A stretch of DNA of 64,000 bases from an uncultured Poribacteria bacterium (GCA_951828385.1 OX639973.1:992001-1056000); one strand, 5' to 3'. Counted from the stretch's first letter, positions 1 through 10,641 are shown. The notes: a model not told the origin generated them from the letters alone. Numbers and translations: made by a program.

Positions 1-59
1 TTTCATGTTTTTGTAGTTGTTGGTTATTAGTTGTTGGTTGTTAGTTAAGTCATTTGATA

Positions 60-3000
60 CTATTTCCGTATCAAGAGTTTTCGTGTTGCCGAAAAGTCCC
101 CAGCTGTTAGCCTGTAGAAATAGACACCACTTGCCACACGTTCACCTTGTTCATTTCGCCCATCCCAATACGCTGCGCGACTTTTGTTATGATACACTCC
201 GGCAGGTTGATGTCCCAACGTCAACTGCCGCACCAATGCCCCGTTCACAGAATAGATGTGAAGCGTCACCTTTGTAGGTTGTACTAACTGGTACGGTATC
301 CATGTCTCTGGGTTAAACGGATTCGGGTAGTTCGGCAAAAGAGCCGTCTCTTTCGGCAGCAAGAGGGCAAGCAGTTGCTCCAAGACCGCGATGCCGCGCA
401 GATGGGCAGCGTCTGTGCTTCCCAAATGCTTGGCATTGTCTAACCACCGCTGAATGTCCTGCGTAGAGAGTTTTGCCAGGACCGAGGGATGCAAGGCAGG
501 CGCAGCGGTAGTCCCCGCTCCAAAGGCACTTGCTACTAAAACGAGGTCTTGGATATTGACGGCTCCGTCGCTGTTGACATCCGCATGACTTTCTCCAGTC
601 TGTCCAAAACTCGCGGATACCAAGACAAGGTCTTGGATGTTGACGATCCCATCGCCGTTGACATCTGCAGCGAGCTGCGCTGCCCGGGTAGCCATGGCAG
701 TAAAAGTTACAGGGTATGTTATCTGCGGTGCTGTTACGCGGATCTTGTTCACACCTGGATCCGGGCCGAGGCTGAGTCTTGTGTGCGCCCTGCCCCGAGC
801 ATCTGTGGTAACGGCTGTCGCGCTGAGGCTTCCGCCGCCTTCAATGACGCGAAACGTAACGGACAATCCGGTTATTGCGGTGCCGTGTGGGTCTAGTGCT
901 TCGACGACAAACGGTGTTACTAATGTTGTCAGCACTTCGCTCTCTTGCGTATCGCCTGATATTTTCACCAATGCTGAATGTGCCTTGTTGTCAAACTTCA
1001 CCTCAACGCCTCTCGCCTGCATGGCGGGGATATACATATGCACCGAGGCATAGTTCAGCGGGTTGCGTTCAATATACAGACCTGTGCTGTTCCACTGTGT
1101 CCCCGGCAAATCCAATCCTACTAGCGGCGAGACATCTAAGATCCTGTTAGCGTTAAGATCCAGCACCTGTAGTTGGGTTAGACTTGACAATGCTGAGACA
1201 TCGGTGATACTGTTGCCACCGAGATACAGCGATATGAGTTGTGTTAACCCTGACAGCGTAGCTATATCCGAGATGACGTTGTTTCCAAGATGCAGATAAG
1301 TCAGCTGCGTGAGCCCTGCAAGGGGAGACACATCCGAGGCAGAGGTGCCGTAAATACTTAGGTTTGTCAATTGCCTCAAATCGGACAAGGCAGACACCTC
1401 TGAGAGGGAAAGACCGGAGAGAGAGAGACTTCTCAACTGTGCTAAGCCCGCAAGGGATGATACATCCGAGAGGGGATTTCCGCTAAGTTGCAGTGAGGTT
1501 AGTTGTGTTAGGGACGCAAGTGGGGTCAGATCGGTGATGGCGTTGCCTTGAAGGCTTAGAGATGTGAGTTGTGTTAAGGATGCCAGCGGTGCCACATCGG
1601 TGATGGCATTGTTCCAAAGTATCAAACTGGTCAGTTGTGTCAATTTTGAGAGCGCAGATATATCTGAAAGATCGTTGTTCCCAAGATGCAAGTTTTTTAC
1701 TTGTGTCAAACTCAAAAGGAACGATGTACCTGGGAGCGGACTGAAGGAGAGATTAAGGACCGACAATTGCGTTAAATCGAAAAGTGGTGAAAAATCTGAG
1801 ATGGCATTGTTGTTAACCCACCCCTCGCCGCTGATATATTCACCGCCGAGGTTCAGTGTCGTCAGATTGTGGGCGTATTCAAGCCCGGCGAGGTTTCGGA
1901 TGTTGGCGTTTGGTGCTTCAAGTCGCGTTAACGCCAACATATCCGCCGCGGTGAGCTGCACGTCCCGTGCCTTACCAAGGGTCTCCGCTATCCTCGCCCG
2001 GAGGTTGGTATCGCGGACAGTGACACGGGAATTTGCATCAACGGCGGTAATGCTGAAACTCACGGGGCGCGGCACATCCACAGCAGTGGCGCGGACGGTG
2101 TTTTTGCCCGGGGTTGCTCCCAACGTGAGGGGCGTCTGGGCTCTCCCTGAACGATCCGTGATAACGTTTGATGCAAACAGACTCCCCCCACCAGCAGCGA
2201 TGGTAAAGTCCACGGGGACCCCTGCGAACCCGAATCCATTTTCATCTCGGACTTCTACAATCAACCAGAAAGATTCACCGGCTACACCGTGTGTGCCGGA
2301 GAGTTTTACGAGCGTCGTCGGTATGCGCGGGTCATAAGTTACTGCCGTGCCTCCTGATTGAATAGCAGAAATATGTGTATGGAGGGATGGATAACTCAGC
2401 GGGTTCCCGCGTAACTGCAGCGTTTCCAGTTGTGCCAAGCTTGTGAGGGGTTCCACGTCCACGACGGTGTTGTTGTTTAGCGAAAGCATTTTGAGGTGCG
2501 TTAGGGCTGATAAGGCAGCCACATTCGAGATCCGATTGCTATTGAGCGAAAGCGTTTCCACTTCTGTGAGCAATGCGAGGGGCCCTACATCCGAAAGGTT
2601 ATTGTTGTCAAGCGACAGATTTTTCAACTCCGGTAATCCCGCAAGCAGTGCTACATCTGCAAGGAAGTTGTCGTCAAGCGAAACCGTTGTGAGATTGGCG
2701 GCGTGTTGCAGCCCCGTCAGGTCACGAATGTTCATACTGTTTGCATTAAGCGCAGTTAGTTTCAACATATCTGACATGGTGAGTGTGCTGTCGCGCGGCT
2801 TGCCGAGGGTTTGCAGTATCTGCGCGCGGAGATTGGGATCCGGGAGAGCCACGGGCGAACTCAGAAGCACAGCGGTTGCTGTAAACTGCACGGGTTGCGA
2901 AATATGTGCAGCGGTCGTAGGGACGGTGGTTGTGCCTGTCGTCCGGTCTAACGTCAAGTGTGCTTCTGCTCTGCCGGTGACATCCGTTGTTGTGCTTGTC

Positions 3001-5672
3001 GTACTCAGTCTGCCGCCCCCTGCGGTGACATTAAATGTCACTGGCACGCCCGCAAATGCCCGGTTGTGTTGATCCCGGACTTCCACGACAAACGGGAGTG
3101 GCAAAGGTGTGTTGATAGTGCCTTTTTGTGCGGTGCCTGATATTTTCACGAGTGTGGTTGGGGTGCGGGAGTCAAACTTCACCTCAACGCCTTTTGCTTG
3201 CATCTCCGGGATGTGTGTGTGGAGTGCCCCATAACTCAGTGGGTTGCCTTCCAGAAACAACCCTGTGCTGTCCCACTGCGTCCCCGGCAGGTCTAACCCT
3301 ACCAGCGGTGATACATCTAAGATCGCGTTATTGCGAAGATTTAGCACCTGTAGTTGGGTGAGCCCCGACAGGACTGACACATCGGTGATATTATTGTTAT
3401 TAAGAGACAGTGATGTCAGTTGAGTGAGCGCCGACAGGGCAGCTATATCCGAGATGGCGTTGCTCCAAAGATTTAGATAAGTCAGCTGCATCAGCCCTGC
3501 AAGGGGAGACACATCTGAGACAGAGGTGCCGTAAATATTTAGGCTTGTCAATTGCCTCAAATCGGACAAGGCAGACACCTCTGAGAGGGAAAGACCGGAG
3601 AGAGAGAGACTTCTCAACTGTACTAACCCCGCAAGGGATGATACATCCGAGAGGGGATTTCCGCTAAGTTCCAGTGAGGTTAATTGTGTTAGGGACGCAA
3701 GCGGGGTCAGATCGGTGATGGCGTTGTTCCAAAGTGTTAACCCTGTCAGTTGTGTCAATCCCGCCAAAGCAGAAATATCAGAAAGGGTGTTGTTTCCAAG
3801 GTGTAGGTTTTTCAGTTGGGTTAACCCCGATAGGAATGACACATCAGTGAGGGCATTGAAGGTGAGGTTCAGTGTCGTCAGCTGCGTTAACCCCATAAGC
3901 GGTGAAAAATCCGATACCGCATTGTTGTTGATATACCCTTCACCGTCGATATACTCGCCCCCAAGATTCAAAAATCTCAGGTTGTGGGCATGTTCAAGTC
4001 CAGCGAGGTCTGTTATCCAGCGATTAGGGACCTCAAGCTTCGTTAAATTTAGCATCGTGTGCGTCGTGATTGATCCACCAATCTCATCCCGTACTGCTGC
4101 TGCTAAATGCACATCTGGAATAGATACAACTTTAGGTTGTGGTAAGATGGGGGCCGTATCAATCGGAAATTGCTGCCATTTCATGTTTCCATGCCCATCA
4201 ACACTATGAAGAATGACCTGATTATTCTTCGGTTTCACTTTCGACGTAACGAATTCAACCGTGCTCTCTGGGGTTCCTTTTAATCCTTTATAATCCCACA
4301 AGGCTGGGAAAACCGCAGGATGCCATGGCTCGAACGTAAGCAACTGTACCTGCTGGATGCCATCAGGATCGCTTACCTCAAAACGCAGACGAATGACATT
4401 TGGGGGTGAGGCGAGGCTCGGTGGAAGCATGTTTAGAGTTGTATTCTGATTGATGGGAGTTCCATCTGTATTGAAAGCAGGGATTGTATCCAACCACGCC
4501 GCAGCACAGAAAGATGTCATCATGTGGTCTTCGATACCTAAGACGGGCATCCAATTGCCAGTTGCGCGGTAGTCGTGATTCAATCCAAAGGCATGACCGA
4601 GTTCATGTGCAATAATGGAAATATTAAAACACCATTCTCGGGCGGTGACAAACGCGCTGCCTGTGCGTCCGTTTCCACCCCCTCGACCACATGGCGTGAT
4701 GTCTTGAAGGTCTACATCCAACACAGTAAAGAGGATATGGTTTGATCTGTCAAATCGTTCCATGGCTTCACTCCAGGCACCTTCCCAGTTATTCTGATAA
4801 TAGCTGTAGTTGAACCTGCCGTTGACATGATGGACAACCGTCTGCCCTTGTCGGTCGGTCTCAATTTGAAAGGTTTTCCTACCGAACCCGTGGTTTTCCA
4901 TGTGTTGGGCGTAGAATTCCTGGACATCCTTTATTGATCTGTCCATCTGTTCATCTATGTCTTGCAGAGGTTGACGGTCATTTGGAAGAAAGTAGATGAG
5001 CCGGAGTATTGGGCGTTGTTCCGACAACTGGGCTGGAGGTTCGATATCTGGTTCCCGATCCCACTCATTATCACTGCCATCAAAGGTATCAATTCCGACG
5101 AACATGCTCCAACCCCCGGTACGCTCACTTACCTTCACCATCAACAAATTATCACCGGCTACCAGGTCCACGTGAAACACGTCTTGGAAGTCCCAGGCAC
5201 CTCGGTCTATAGCATTGTTATGGACAACTTCGCCATTGAGCCAGACTTTGATAGCGTCATCACTGCCGACGCGCATCGTCACGTTGTTTCGGGCGGTGTC
5301 GGATTCAAACGTAAATAGGGCGTAGGCAGAATGGTGGTCTACATTACCTGCTGTCATGCCGATCTGCTTGAGGCAATCATTAATATTATCGGAACCGGTA
5401 GCAGCAATCTTCCCGAGCGTCCATCGGAAATTCCCAACGCGGTCGCCCTCATTTGCCCCGTTTACTGCGACATCTGCTTCGGTGATGGCACCGTCACTCG
5501 CAACAGCGAGCGAATCAATATCTATGGATGCTGCGCCGCCTCGGCCGGGTTCGGTGGGTGCGATCATCCAGAGCCAGGGCCCTGTGATTTTGTCTTGGGC
5601 GTGGGTATTGTGCGCCATCACGAAAAGTGTCGTAAGACATGCGATTGCTATTGAGAACGGTTTCCAAGTCAT
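60..5672 (-). CDS. Secreted metzincin-like metalloprotease with LRR arrays, Ig-like domains, dockerin repeats and sorting tail
   Basis: A 1870-residue exported protein. A signal peptide ends near residue 25 (THAQ). Residues 30-200 look like a carbohydrate-binding or PA14-like beta domain. A metzincin zinc site HELGHAFGLNHD lies at residues 356-367 (H356, E357, H360, H366). Three blocks of LxxLxxLxxLxLxxN leucine-rich repeats alternate with three Ig-like modules starting at TTLVKISG-type sequences. Two dockerin-like calcium loops (DVNGDGIVNIQDLVLV and a second copy) precede a FlgD/type IX-style tail with NYPNPFNPETWIPYQL and a C-terminal KLLIRK. The start has an AAGGAAA ribosome site. It probably acts outside the cell, cutting or binding proteins or matrix. 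The LRR blocks are partly duplicated at DNA level. Domain identities are confident; substrate is unknown. Confidence 0.88.
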   Translation of the reverse strand: MTWKPFSIAIACLTTLFVMAHNTHAQDKITGPWLWMIAPTEPGRGGAASIDIDSLAVASDGAITEADVAVNGANEGDRVGNFRWTLGKIAATGSDNINDCLKQIGMTAGNVDHHSAYALFTFESDTARNNVTMRVGSDDAIKVWLNGEVVHNNAIDRGAWDFQDVFHVDLVAGDNLLMVKVSERTGGWSMFVGIDTFDGSDNEWDREPDIEPPAQLSEQRPILRLIYFLPNDRQPLQDIDEQMDRSIKDVQEFYAQHMENHGFGRKTFQIETDRQGQTVVHHVNGRFNYSYYQNNWEGAWSEAMERFDRSNHILFTVLDVDLQDITPCGRGGGNGRTGSAFVTAREWCFNISIIAHELGHAFGLNHDYRATGNWMPVLGIEDHMMTSFCAAAWLDTIPAFNTDGTPINQNTTLNMLPPSLASPPNVIRLRFEVSDPDGIQQVQLLTFEPWHPAVFPALWDYKGLKGTPESTVEFVTSKVKPKNNQVILHSVDGHGNMKWQQFPIDTAPILPQPKVVSIPDVHLAAAVRDEIGGSITTHTMLNLTKLEVPNRWITDLAGLEHAHNLRFLNLGGEYIDGEGYINNNAVSDFSPLMGLTQLTTLNLTFNALTDVSFLSGLTQLKNLHLGNNTLSDISALAGLTQLTGLTLWNNAITDLTPLASLTQLTSLELSGNPLSDVSSLAGLVQLRSLSLSGLSLSEVSALSDLRQLTSLNIYGTSVSDVSPLAGLMQLTYLNLWSNAISDIAALSALTQLTSLSLNNNNITDVSVLSGLTQLQVLNLRNNAILDVSPLVGLDLPGTQWDSTGLFLEGNPLSYGALHTHIPEMQAKGVEVKFDSRTPTTLVKISGTAQKGTINTPLPLPFVVEVRDQHNRAFAGVPVTFNVTAGGGRLSTTSTTTDVTGRAEAHLTLDRTTGTTTVPTTAAHISQPVQFTATAVLLSSPVALPDPNLRAQILQTLGKPRDSTLTMSDMLKLTALNANSMNIRDLTGLQHAANLTTVSLDDNFLADVALLAGLPELKNLSLDNNNLSDVGPLALLTEVETLSLNSNRISNVAALSALTHLKMLSLNNNTVVDVEPLTSLAQLETLQLRGNPLSYPSLHTHISAIQSGGTAVTYDPRIPTTLVKLSGTHGVAGESFWLIVEVRDENGFGFAGVPVDFTIAAGGGSLFASNVITDRSGRAQTPLTLGATPGKNTVRATAVDVPRPVSFSITAVDANSRVTVRDTNLRARIAETLGKARDVQLTAADMLALTRLEAPNANIRNLAGLEYAHNLTTLNLGGEYISGEGWVNNNAISDFSPLFDLTQLSVLNLSFSPLPGTSFLLSLTQVKNLHLGNNDLSDISALSKLTQLTSLILWNNAITDVAPLASLTQLTSLSLQGNAITDLTPLASLTQLTSLQLSGNPLSDVSSLAGLAQLRSLSLSGLSLSEVSALSDLRQLTNLSIYGTSASDVSPLAGLTQLTYLHLGNNVISDIATLSGLTQLISLYLGGNSITDVSALSSLTQLQVLDLNANRILDVSPLVGLDLPGTQWNSTGLYIERNPLNYASVHMYIPAMQARGVEVKFDNKAHSALVKISGDTQESEVLTTLVTPFVVEALDPHGTAITGLSVTFRVIEGGGSLSATAVTTDARGRAHTRLSLGPDPGVNKIRVTAPQITYPVTFTAMATRAAQLAADVNGDGIVNIQDLVLVSASFGQTGESHADVNSDGAVNIQDLVLVASAFGAGTTAAPALHPSVLAKLSTQDIQRWLDNAKHLGSTDAAHLRGIAVLEQLLALLLPKETALLPNYPNPFNPETWIPYQLVQPTKVTLHIYSVNGALVRQLTLGHQPAGVYHNKSRAAYWDGRNEQGERVASGVYFYRLTAGDFSATRKLLIRK
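1364..1440. repeat. Intragenic 77-bp duplication, copy 1
   Basis: These 77 bases, encoding part of the third LRR block, are identical to 3545-3621. The surrounding LRR blocks remain similar at an offset of about 2.18 kb, so a whole LRR segment appears to have been duplicated recently or homogenised by gene conversion. Confidence 0.85.
3545..3621. repeat. Intragenic 77-bp duplication, copy 2
   Basis: Identical to 1364-1440. It encodes the LRRs around SLSLSGLSLSEVSALSDL in the first LRR block of the giant exported protein. Confidence 0.85.
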
Positions 5673-5703
5673 ATTCGAGTTGTTTCCTTTATCTATAACG
5701 GTG

Positions 5704-5758
5704 GCACAGCCTAACAGGCTATGCTACAAAAGAGGCACGGCCTAACAGGCTATGCTAT
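5704..5758. repeat. Two tandem short palindromic repeats (CCTAACAGG family)
   Basis: Two adjacent units read GCACAGCCTAACAGGCT then ATGCTACAAA, and GCACGGCCTAACAGGCT then ATGCTAT. Each contains the inverted repeat AGCC..GGCT. The second unit is interrupted by the insertion sequence; a third unit continues on its far side at 7332. The rest of 5673-5945 outside the insertion sequence shows no gene. Confidence 0.7.
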
Positions 5759-7324
5759 ACTATAGTTTGGACAGTTTGATCTCATTAGAGATTATGAAAA
5801 GTTGGCAGTGTTCTTCCATTAGGACTTCCGAATAGGAGTTAGAATCGCTTTCCAACGACTCTTTTATCCGTAAAACCTTTTAGAAATCACTGCGTTTTCG
5901 TTTCTATTTTTTCCAAGTTCGTCAAAATCTGCGGTTCTGAAGTGTTCATGTAGAATCTTCAACGTTTTTTAGTTTTTTTTCTGAGTTTTCTCCCGGGGCG
6001 TAACTCGCTAAAAAATAGTTTTGTTGTAGACATCGTTGTAAGTAAGCGACCCTCAAGCCGCGTGTGAGATATTTCGGTTGATACCAGTGCACATTGAGTG
6101 TTAATAGCACGGTTTCTAAGTCAAGCACGGCATCGTCTGTCTGCGTTTCCGGGTCTCTTGGGTCTCTTTGACTGCTGAAAGCGAGTTGTGTAAGACTTGC
6201 TGTGAGAAAACTCAGTTGAACGAACCGATCTAAACTCTTAGGGTTTCGGAGTTGATAGGAGTCAAATCCGAAGTTTTCTTTGACGTCCCGAAAGGCAGTT
6301 TCAATCTGCCATCGGTTTCTGTAGTGTCGGATGACCGCCTCTACGGGGAGTTGTAAATCAGAGGTAAATACACAAAAATACTGATACGGTTTAGACGGAT
6401 CCCTGGGACGTTTACGGATAACGACGATCCTGACATCAACGGGACACATTCTTGTCCGAACAACTTTGTCTGTGACCGAAAACGTCTCATTGCCAACGAC
6501 AAGGTCTCTATACTTCAGATGAGGCAGAGACACACGACTGCTATACCGACGCGGTCTGCCTTTCTTTGGAAACTTCGGGCGTTTCGGGAGATAAAAGAAC
6601 GCCGCGTTTGACTTCGCACGACACAGCAAATGATGCCCTTGCGAGAGGACCTCGGTAAACACTTTGCGTCTATTGAAACCTCTATCGAAAATGATAAGTC
6701 CCGGTGGCATGAGACCACATAAATGCTTCAGCACGGCGAAACTGTTCGCGGCTTCGCTTTTCGGATCTATCATCCGTGCGGCTAAAGGAAACAGACGCAC
6801 CCCTTCGGGGGTCTCTGCTAACCCCCCGATCGCACCGAACTCGTGTCCGTGATGAAACTTCGATTGATTCTTGTTGCGTTTCTGATACCGCGTATTTCTG
6901 AAGAAATGGGTCCCAACTTGTTTTTTGCCATCTGTGGTCACATGGCTTTCATCATAGACGTAGACCCCCGTGCCGTAAACCGTTTGCACTTGATGCCTCA
7001 GAGACGATGCCACTTCATCGACACACCAGACGCCCCGAGACAAAAACTTCGGGAGACACCAATATGTCTGCGATTGTTCCGTTGAGAGATAGATTTGGGT
7101 CATCGTGCCCCGATGCGGCGTATTTATCAAACCTTTCACGAAAGTTTCAAAGTGGTTGAAGTTATTATGCTTGAACAACGGTCTATATTCTGATAACATG
7201 TCTTCTAAGCAGGAAAGAGGGTCCATTAGAAATCTCCTTTCAAGATGTTTTGGTTTATATCTGAAAGGATACCCTCTTTTCTGCTTATTGTCATCTTAAT
7301 TCATAAAATTGTCCAAACTATAGT
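5759..7324. mobile_element. Complete IS4-type insertion sequence, about 1.57 kb
   Basis: The left end ACTATAGTTTGGACAGTTT and the right end are inverted repeats with one mismatch over 19 bp. The heptamer ATGCTAT lies on both sides (5752-5758 and 7325-7331) and is the probable target-site duplication; a base or two at each boundary is ambiguous because the flanks resemble the repeat. One transposase gene fills the interior. The element looks intact. Confidence 0.88.
5946..7226 (-). CDS. IS4-type DDE transposase
   Basis: A 426-residue transposase. The first catalytic Asp is in YVYDESHVTTDGKK, the second in LIIFDRGFNRRK. The C-terminal HYRNRWQIETAFRDVK fits the Y-(2)-R-(3)-E-(6)-K signature of IS4-type enzymes and supplies the catalytic Glu. 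No frameshift or stop interrupts it. It starts at ATG behind AAAGGAG. It catalyses cut-and-paste movement of the element that encloses it. The exact IS subfamily cannot be settled by eye. Confidence 0.9.
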   Translation of the reverse strand: MDPLSCLEDMLSEYRPLFKHNNFNHFETFVKGLINTPHRGTMTQIYLSTEQSQTYWCLPKFLSRGVWCVDEVASSLRHQVQTVYGTGVYVYDESHVTTDGKKQVGTHFFRNTRYQKRNKNQSKFHHGHEFGAIGGLAETPEGVRLFPLAARMIDPKSEAANSFAVLKHLCGLMPPGLIIFDRGFNRRKVFTEVLSQGHHLLCRAKSNAAFFYLPKRPKFPKKGRPRRYSSRVSLPHLKYRDLVVGNETFSVTDKVVRTRMCPVDVRIVVIRKRPRDPSKPYQYFCVFTSDLQLPVEAVIRHYRNRWQIETAFRDVKENFGFDSYQLRNPKSLDRFVQLSFLTASLTQLAFSSQRDPRDPETQTDDAVLDLETVLLTLNVHWYQPKYLTRGLRVAYLQRCLQQNYFLASYAPGENSEKKLKNVEDST

Positions 7325-7331
7325 ATGCTAT

Positions 7332-7359
7332 AGGACACAGCCTAATGGGCTACGCTACA
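7332..7359. repeat. Short palindromic repeat, third unit beside the IS
   Basis: Reads ACACAGCCTAATGGGCT followed by ACGCTACA. It is a diverged third unit of the CCTAACAGG family found at 5704-5758, now separated from the others by the insertion sequence. Confidence 0.6.
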
Positions 7360-7361
7360 TG

Positions 7362-10262
7362 TCAATATTCATCAATCGGTGGGCAGGCACACATCAGATT
7401 TCTGTCCCCATAGACTTCGTTAATACGTGCTACAGGGGGCCAGAATTTAGCGTCTCGTACCCACGGTTTTGGAAACGCGGCTTTTTCACGCGAATACGGG
7501 TGACACCAGTCAGATTGTGTAACCATCTCCACCGTGTGCGGTGCGTTTTTCAGTACGTTGTCTTGCCGATCGGCAGTACCTGTTTCAATTTCGGTTATCT
7601 CTTCACGAATCGAAATGAGCGCGTCACAGAACCGCTCTAACTCGGCTTTCGATTCACTTTCTGTCGGTTCAATCATCAATGCGCCCGGTACGGGCCAGGA
7701 GACCGTCGGTGCGTGAAATCCGTAATCCATTAACCGTTTTGCGACATCGGTTACGTCTATATCAGCAGTCTTTTTGAAGGCACGCAAATCAATGATACAT
7801 TCATGTGCGACTAAGCCTTGTTTCCCCGTATAAAGCACCAGATAGTGCGGTGCGAGTTTTTTTGCGATATAGTTGGCGTTAAGGATCGCGACTTGTGTTG
7901 CTGATGTAAGTCCGGATGCTCCCATCATGGCGATATATGCCCAAGAGATGGGTAGAATTCCGGGGCTCCCCCACGGTGCTGCGGATACGGCACTAATTCC
8001 AGTGCTACCGCCAACGGTGACGATCGGATGTGTTGGTAAGAAATCTGTGAGATGTGCCTTGACACCAATCGGTCCCATGCCAGGTCCACCGCCACCGTGA
8101 GGGATACAGAAAGTTTTGTGGAGATTAAGATGGCAAACATCCGCGCCGATATCCGCTGGTTGTGCGATGCCAACGAGCGCGTTCAGATTTGCACCATCCA
8201 TATAAACCTGTCCGCCAGCTTGATGGACAATATCGCAAATCTCGCGAATCTTCTCTTCAAAGACACCATGTGTTGAGGGGTAGGTAATCATCGCAGCGGC
8301 GAGATTGTCACGATGTATATCTGCCTTTTCCCGAAGATCCTCAAGGTCAATATTCCCATCCGTATCACACGCGACGACAACGACTTTCATACCTGCCATT
8401 ACTGCGCTCGCGGGATTTGTGCCGTGGGCAGATGTTGGGATTAAACAGACATCGCGCTGCGATTCACCGCGACTCTGGTGATATTCTCGGATGACTAAGA
8501 GTCCTGCATATTCGCCTTGCGACCCGGCATTCGGTTGCAATGAGATGCCACTATAACCTGTTATTTCGGCTAACCATGTTTCCAATTGTGAAAATAGGCG
8601 TTGATAGCCTTCTGCCTGTTCTATCGGAACATACGGGTGTAACTCGCCGAATTCGCGCCATGTGACCGGGACCATCTCCGCCGTCGCGTTGAGTTTCATT
8701 GTACAGGAGCCGAGCGGTATCATCGCGTTTACAAGGGAGAGGTCTTTGGTTTGAAGCCTGTGGATATAACGGAGCATCTCGGTTTCAGAATGGTAACTAT
8801 TGAAAACGGGATGCGTTAGATAGGGACTTTCTCGTTGTAATTCTATAGGAATTGTATGCACAGAGGTGGTATGCGCAGACGGAAACTGTGCACCAAATAT
8901 CTCAAGGAGTTCCTCGACATCGGCAGAGGTCGTTGTTTCGTCTAAGGAGATGCCGATGTGTGTTGAATCAATTGCCCGAAGGTTTATCTGTTTCGCACGG
9001 GCAGAATGTAGGGGCGAAGTGACCTCGTTTAAGGGCGAGGTGACCTCGCCCCTACGGGAGGGGACATTAACAGAAATAGTATCAAAACAGGGGGATTCTC
9101 CAGTGTCATATCCAAGTTCTTCAAGTCCTGCTCGTAGTGTGCGAGTATGGACGTGTACGCGTTCTGCGATCTGTTTAAGCCCAGTGGGTCCGTGATAGAC
9201 GGCGTACATCCCTGCCATGACAGCGAGCAAGACTTGTGCGGTGCAGATATTGCTCGTCGCTTTTTCACGCCGGATATGTTGTTCGCGCGTTTGCAGTGCC
9301 AATCGGATGGCGGTTTCACCGTTTATATCTTGAGAAACACCGGCAATTCGTCCGGGGATACTACGTTTAAGCTCTTCATGTGTGGACAGAAAAGCTGCGT
9401 GGGGACCGCCATATCCAAGCGGAACACCGAACCGTTGCGAGTTACCGATAGCAATGTCTGCGCCGAATTCGGCAGGCGGTTTTAATAGCGTGAGTGCTAA
9501 CAAGTCAGTGGCGGTAACAAATAATCCACCAGCGGCATGCACTTGTTCAGCGAATTGATGGTAATCGTAAATTGCGCCATCTGTGGCGGGATATTGCACG
9601 ATGGCACCTAAGATCGGTGTGTCAAAATTGACATCACGATGGTCACCGATTTGTAATTCAATACCAAGGGGTTCAGCGCGTGTTTGTAGAACGGCGATTG
9701 TTTGTGGGTGACAGGTTTCTGACACAAAAAATTTTCGACTGATCTTCGCTGGTACATTTGCAAAACACATTCCCATTGCTTCCGCAGCAGCTGTTGCCTC
9801 GTCAAGGAGTGAGGCATTCGCAACAGGTAAGCCGGTTAAATCTATAACCATTGTTTGGAAGTTTAGCAACGCTTCTAAACGTCCCTGTGAAATTTCGGCT
9901 TGATAGGGAGTGTATTGGGTATACCAACCGGGGTTCTCCAAAATGTTCCGTTGAATCACTGGGGGAACAAAACAGTCATAATACCCCATTCCGATATAGG
10001 AACGGTAGACTCGGTTTTGAGCGGCGATTTGTTTTAAGGTATCAAGTGCTTCGTATTCTGAAAGCCCGTGTGAGTATATGGTTTTTCCATCAATATCTAA
10101 ACTGAGCGGTGATGATAAACGAATATCTGCTGGCACAACGTCTTCGATGAAATCTTGCATTGAAGCATAACCGAGCGTTGTCAACATCAATTCAATATCT
10201 TCCGCGCGAGGACCGATGTGCCGATCTACGAAAGGACTTTTGTTGATTTTTTTATCAGGCAT
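7362..10262 (-). CDS. gcvP: Glycine dehydrogenase (P protein of the glycine cleavage system)
   Basis: A 966-residue single-chain P protein. It decarboxylates glycine with PLP and passes the aminomethyl group to lipoyl-GcvH. The PLP lysine is in [15 protein letters not shown], followed by the glycine-rich GPGMGPIGV. Other landmarks are [13 protein letters not shown] near the N terminus and [13 protein letters not shown] start at the ATG giving MPDKKINKS; a longer frame runs upstream inside gcvH without support. The start overlaps the gcvH stop by 8 bases (ATGCCTGA), implying translational coupling. An in-frame palindromic DNA repeat encodes about 16 extra residues ([16 protein letters not shown]) before the [10 protein letters not shown] segment. 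Confidence 0.97.
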   Translation of the reverse strand: MPDKKINKSPFVDRHIGPRAEDIELMLTTLGYASMQDFIEDVVPADIRLSSPLSLDIDGKTIYSHGLSEYEALDTLKQIAAQNRVYRSYIGMGYYDCFVPPVIQRNILENPGWYTQYTPYQAEISQGRLEALLNFQTMVIDLTGLPVANASLLDEATAAAEAMGMCFANVPAKISRKFFVSETCHPQTIAVLQTRAEPLGIELQIGDHRDVNFDTPILGAIVQYPATDGAIYDYHQFAEQVHAAGGLFVTATDLLALTLLKPPAEFGADIAIGNSQRFGVPLGYGGPHAAFLSTHEELKRSIPGRIAGVSQDINGETAIRLALQTREQHIRREKATSNICTAQVLLAVMAGMYAVYHGPTGLKQIAERVHVHTRTLRAGLEELGYDTGESPCFDTISVNVPSRRGEVTSPLNEVTSPLHSARAKQINLRAIDSTHIGISLDETTTSADVEELLEIFGAQFPSAHTTSVHTIPIELQRESPYLTHPVFNSYHSETEMLRYIHRLQTKDLSLVNAMIPLGSCTMKLNATAEMVPVTWREFGELHPYVPIEQAEGYQRLFSQLETWLAEITGYSGISLQPNAGSQGEYAGLLVIREYHQSRGESQRDVCLIPTSAHGTNPASAVMAGMKVVVVACDTDGNIDLEDLREKADIHRDNLAAAMITYPSTHGVFEEKIREICDIVHQAGGQVYMDGANLNALVGIAQPADIGADVCHLNLHKTFCIPHGGGGPGMGPIGVKAHLTDFLPTHPIVTVGGSTGISAVSAAPWGSPGILPISWAYIAMMGASGLTSATQVAILNANYIAKKLAPHYLVLYTGKQGLVAHECIIDLRAFKKTADIDVTDVAKRLMDYGFHAPTVSWPVPGALMIEPTESESKAELERFCDALISIREEITEIETGTADRQDNVLKNAPHTVEMVTQSDWCHPYSREKAAFPKPWVRDAKFWPPVARINEVYGDRNLMCACPPIDEY
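9008..9055. repeat. Palindromic repeat inside gcvP coding sequence
   Basis: A near-palindrome with GTAGGGGCGAAGTGACCTCG at one end and GGTGACCTCGCCCCTAC at the other, 48 bases long, so it keeps frame. It encodes roughly [16 protein letters not shown] on the minus strand, a stretch absent from GcvP proteins as I know them. It looks like a mobile palindromic repeat that landed in a surface loop. Confidence 0.8.
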
Positions 10263-10641
10263 GCTCCGCCTCAATATGTGTTTGGTAACTATCGGCATCA
10301 AGCAGTTGGTCAAGTTCACCCGGGTCCGTCATTCTGATTTTGAGGAACCATCCATCCTCATAAGGTGACTCATTGACCTGTTCTGGTGCGTCAAGGAGCG
10401 ATTCGTTGACCTCAATCACCTCGCCGCTCACAGGTGCGTAGAGATCGAATGCGGCTTTGACAGATTCTATGACACCGAATTCTGTTTTTTGGGTGAGTTC
10501 CGTGCCGACTTCCGGCAGTTCGACGTAGACAATATCTTGAATTTCGGATTGGGCATAGTCGCTGATACCGATAGTGACAATGTCACCCTCTTGCCTTGCC
10601 CATTCATGGCTTTCATTGTATTTTAATTCTTGTGGAATCAT
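10255..10641 (-). CDS. gcvH: Glycine cleavage system H protein
   Basis: A 128-residue lipoyl carrier protein, the usual length. It shuttles the aminomethyl group between P, T and L proteins. The lipoylated lysine is in [20 protein letters not shown]. The N terminus [19 protein letters not shown] and the ending [10 protein letters not shown] are typical. It starts at ATG behind GAGAGGG and overlaps gcvP by 8 bases. An 18-bp inverted repeat about 50 bases upstream may be an operator. Confidence 0.97.
   Translation of the reverse strand: MIPQELKYNESHEWARQEGDIVTIGISDYAQSEIQDIVYVELPEVGTELTQKTEFGVIESVKAAFDLYAPVSGEVIEVNESLLDAPEQVNESPYEDGWFLKIRMTDPGELDQLLDADSYQTHIEAEHA

Noticed and set aside
1564-2337. 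A 257-residue open frame on the plus strand
   Set aside because: It is antisense to the LRR protein, biased in composition by the LRR codons, and matches nothing.
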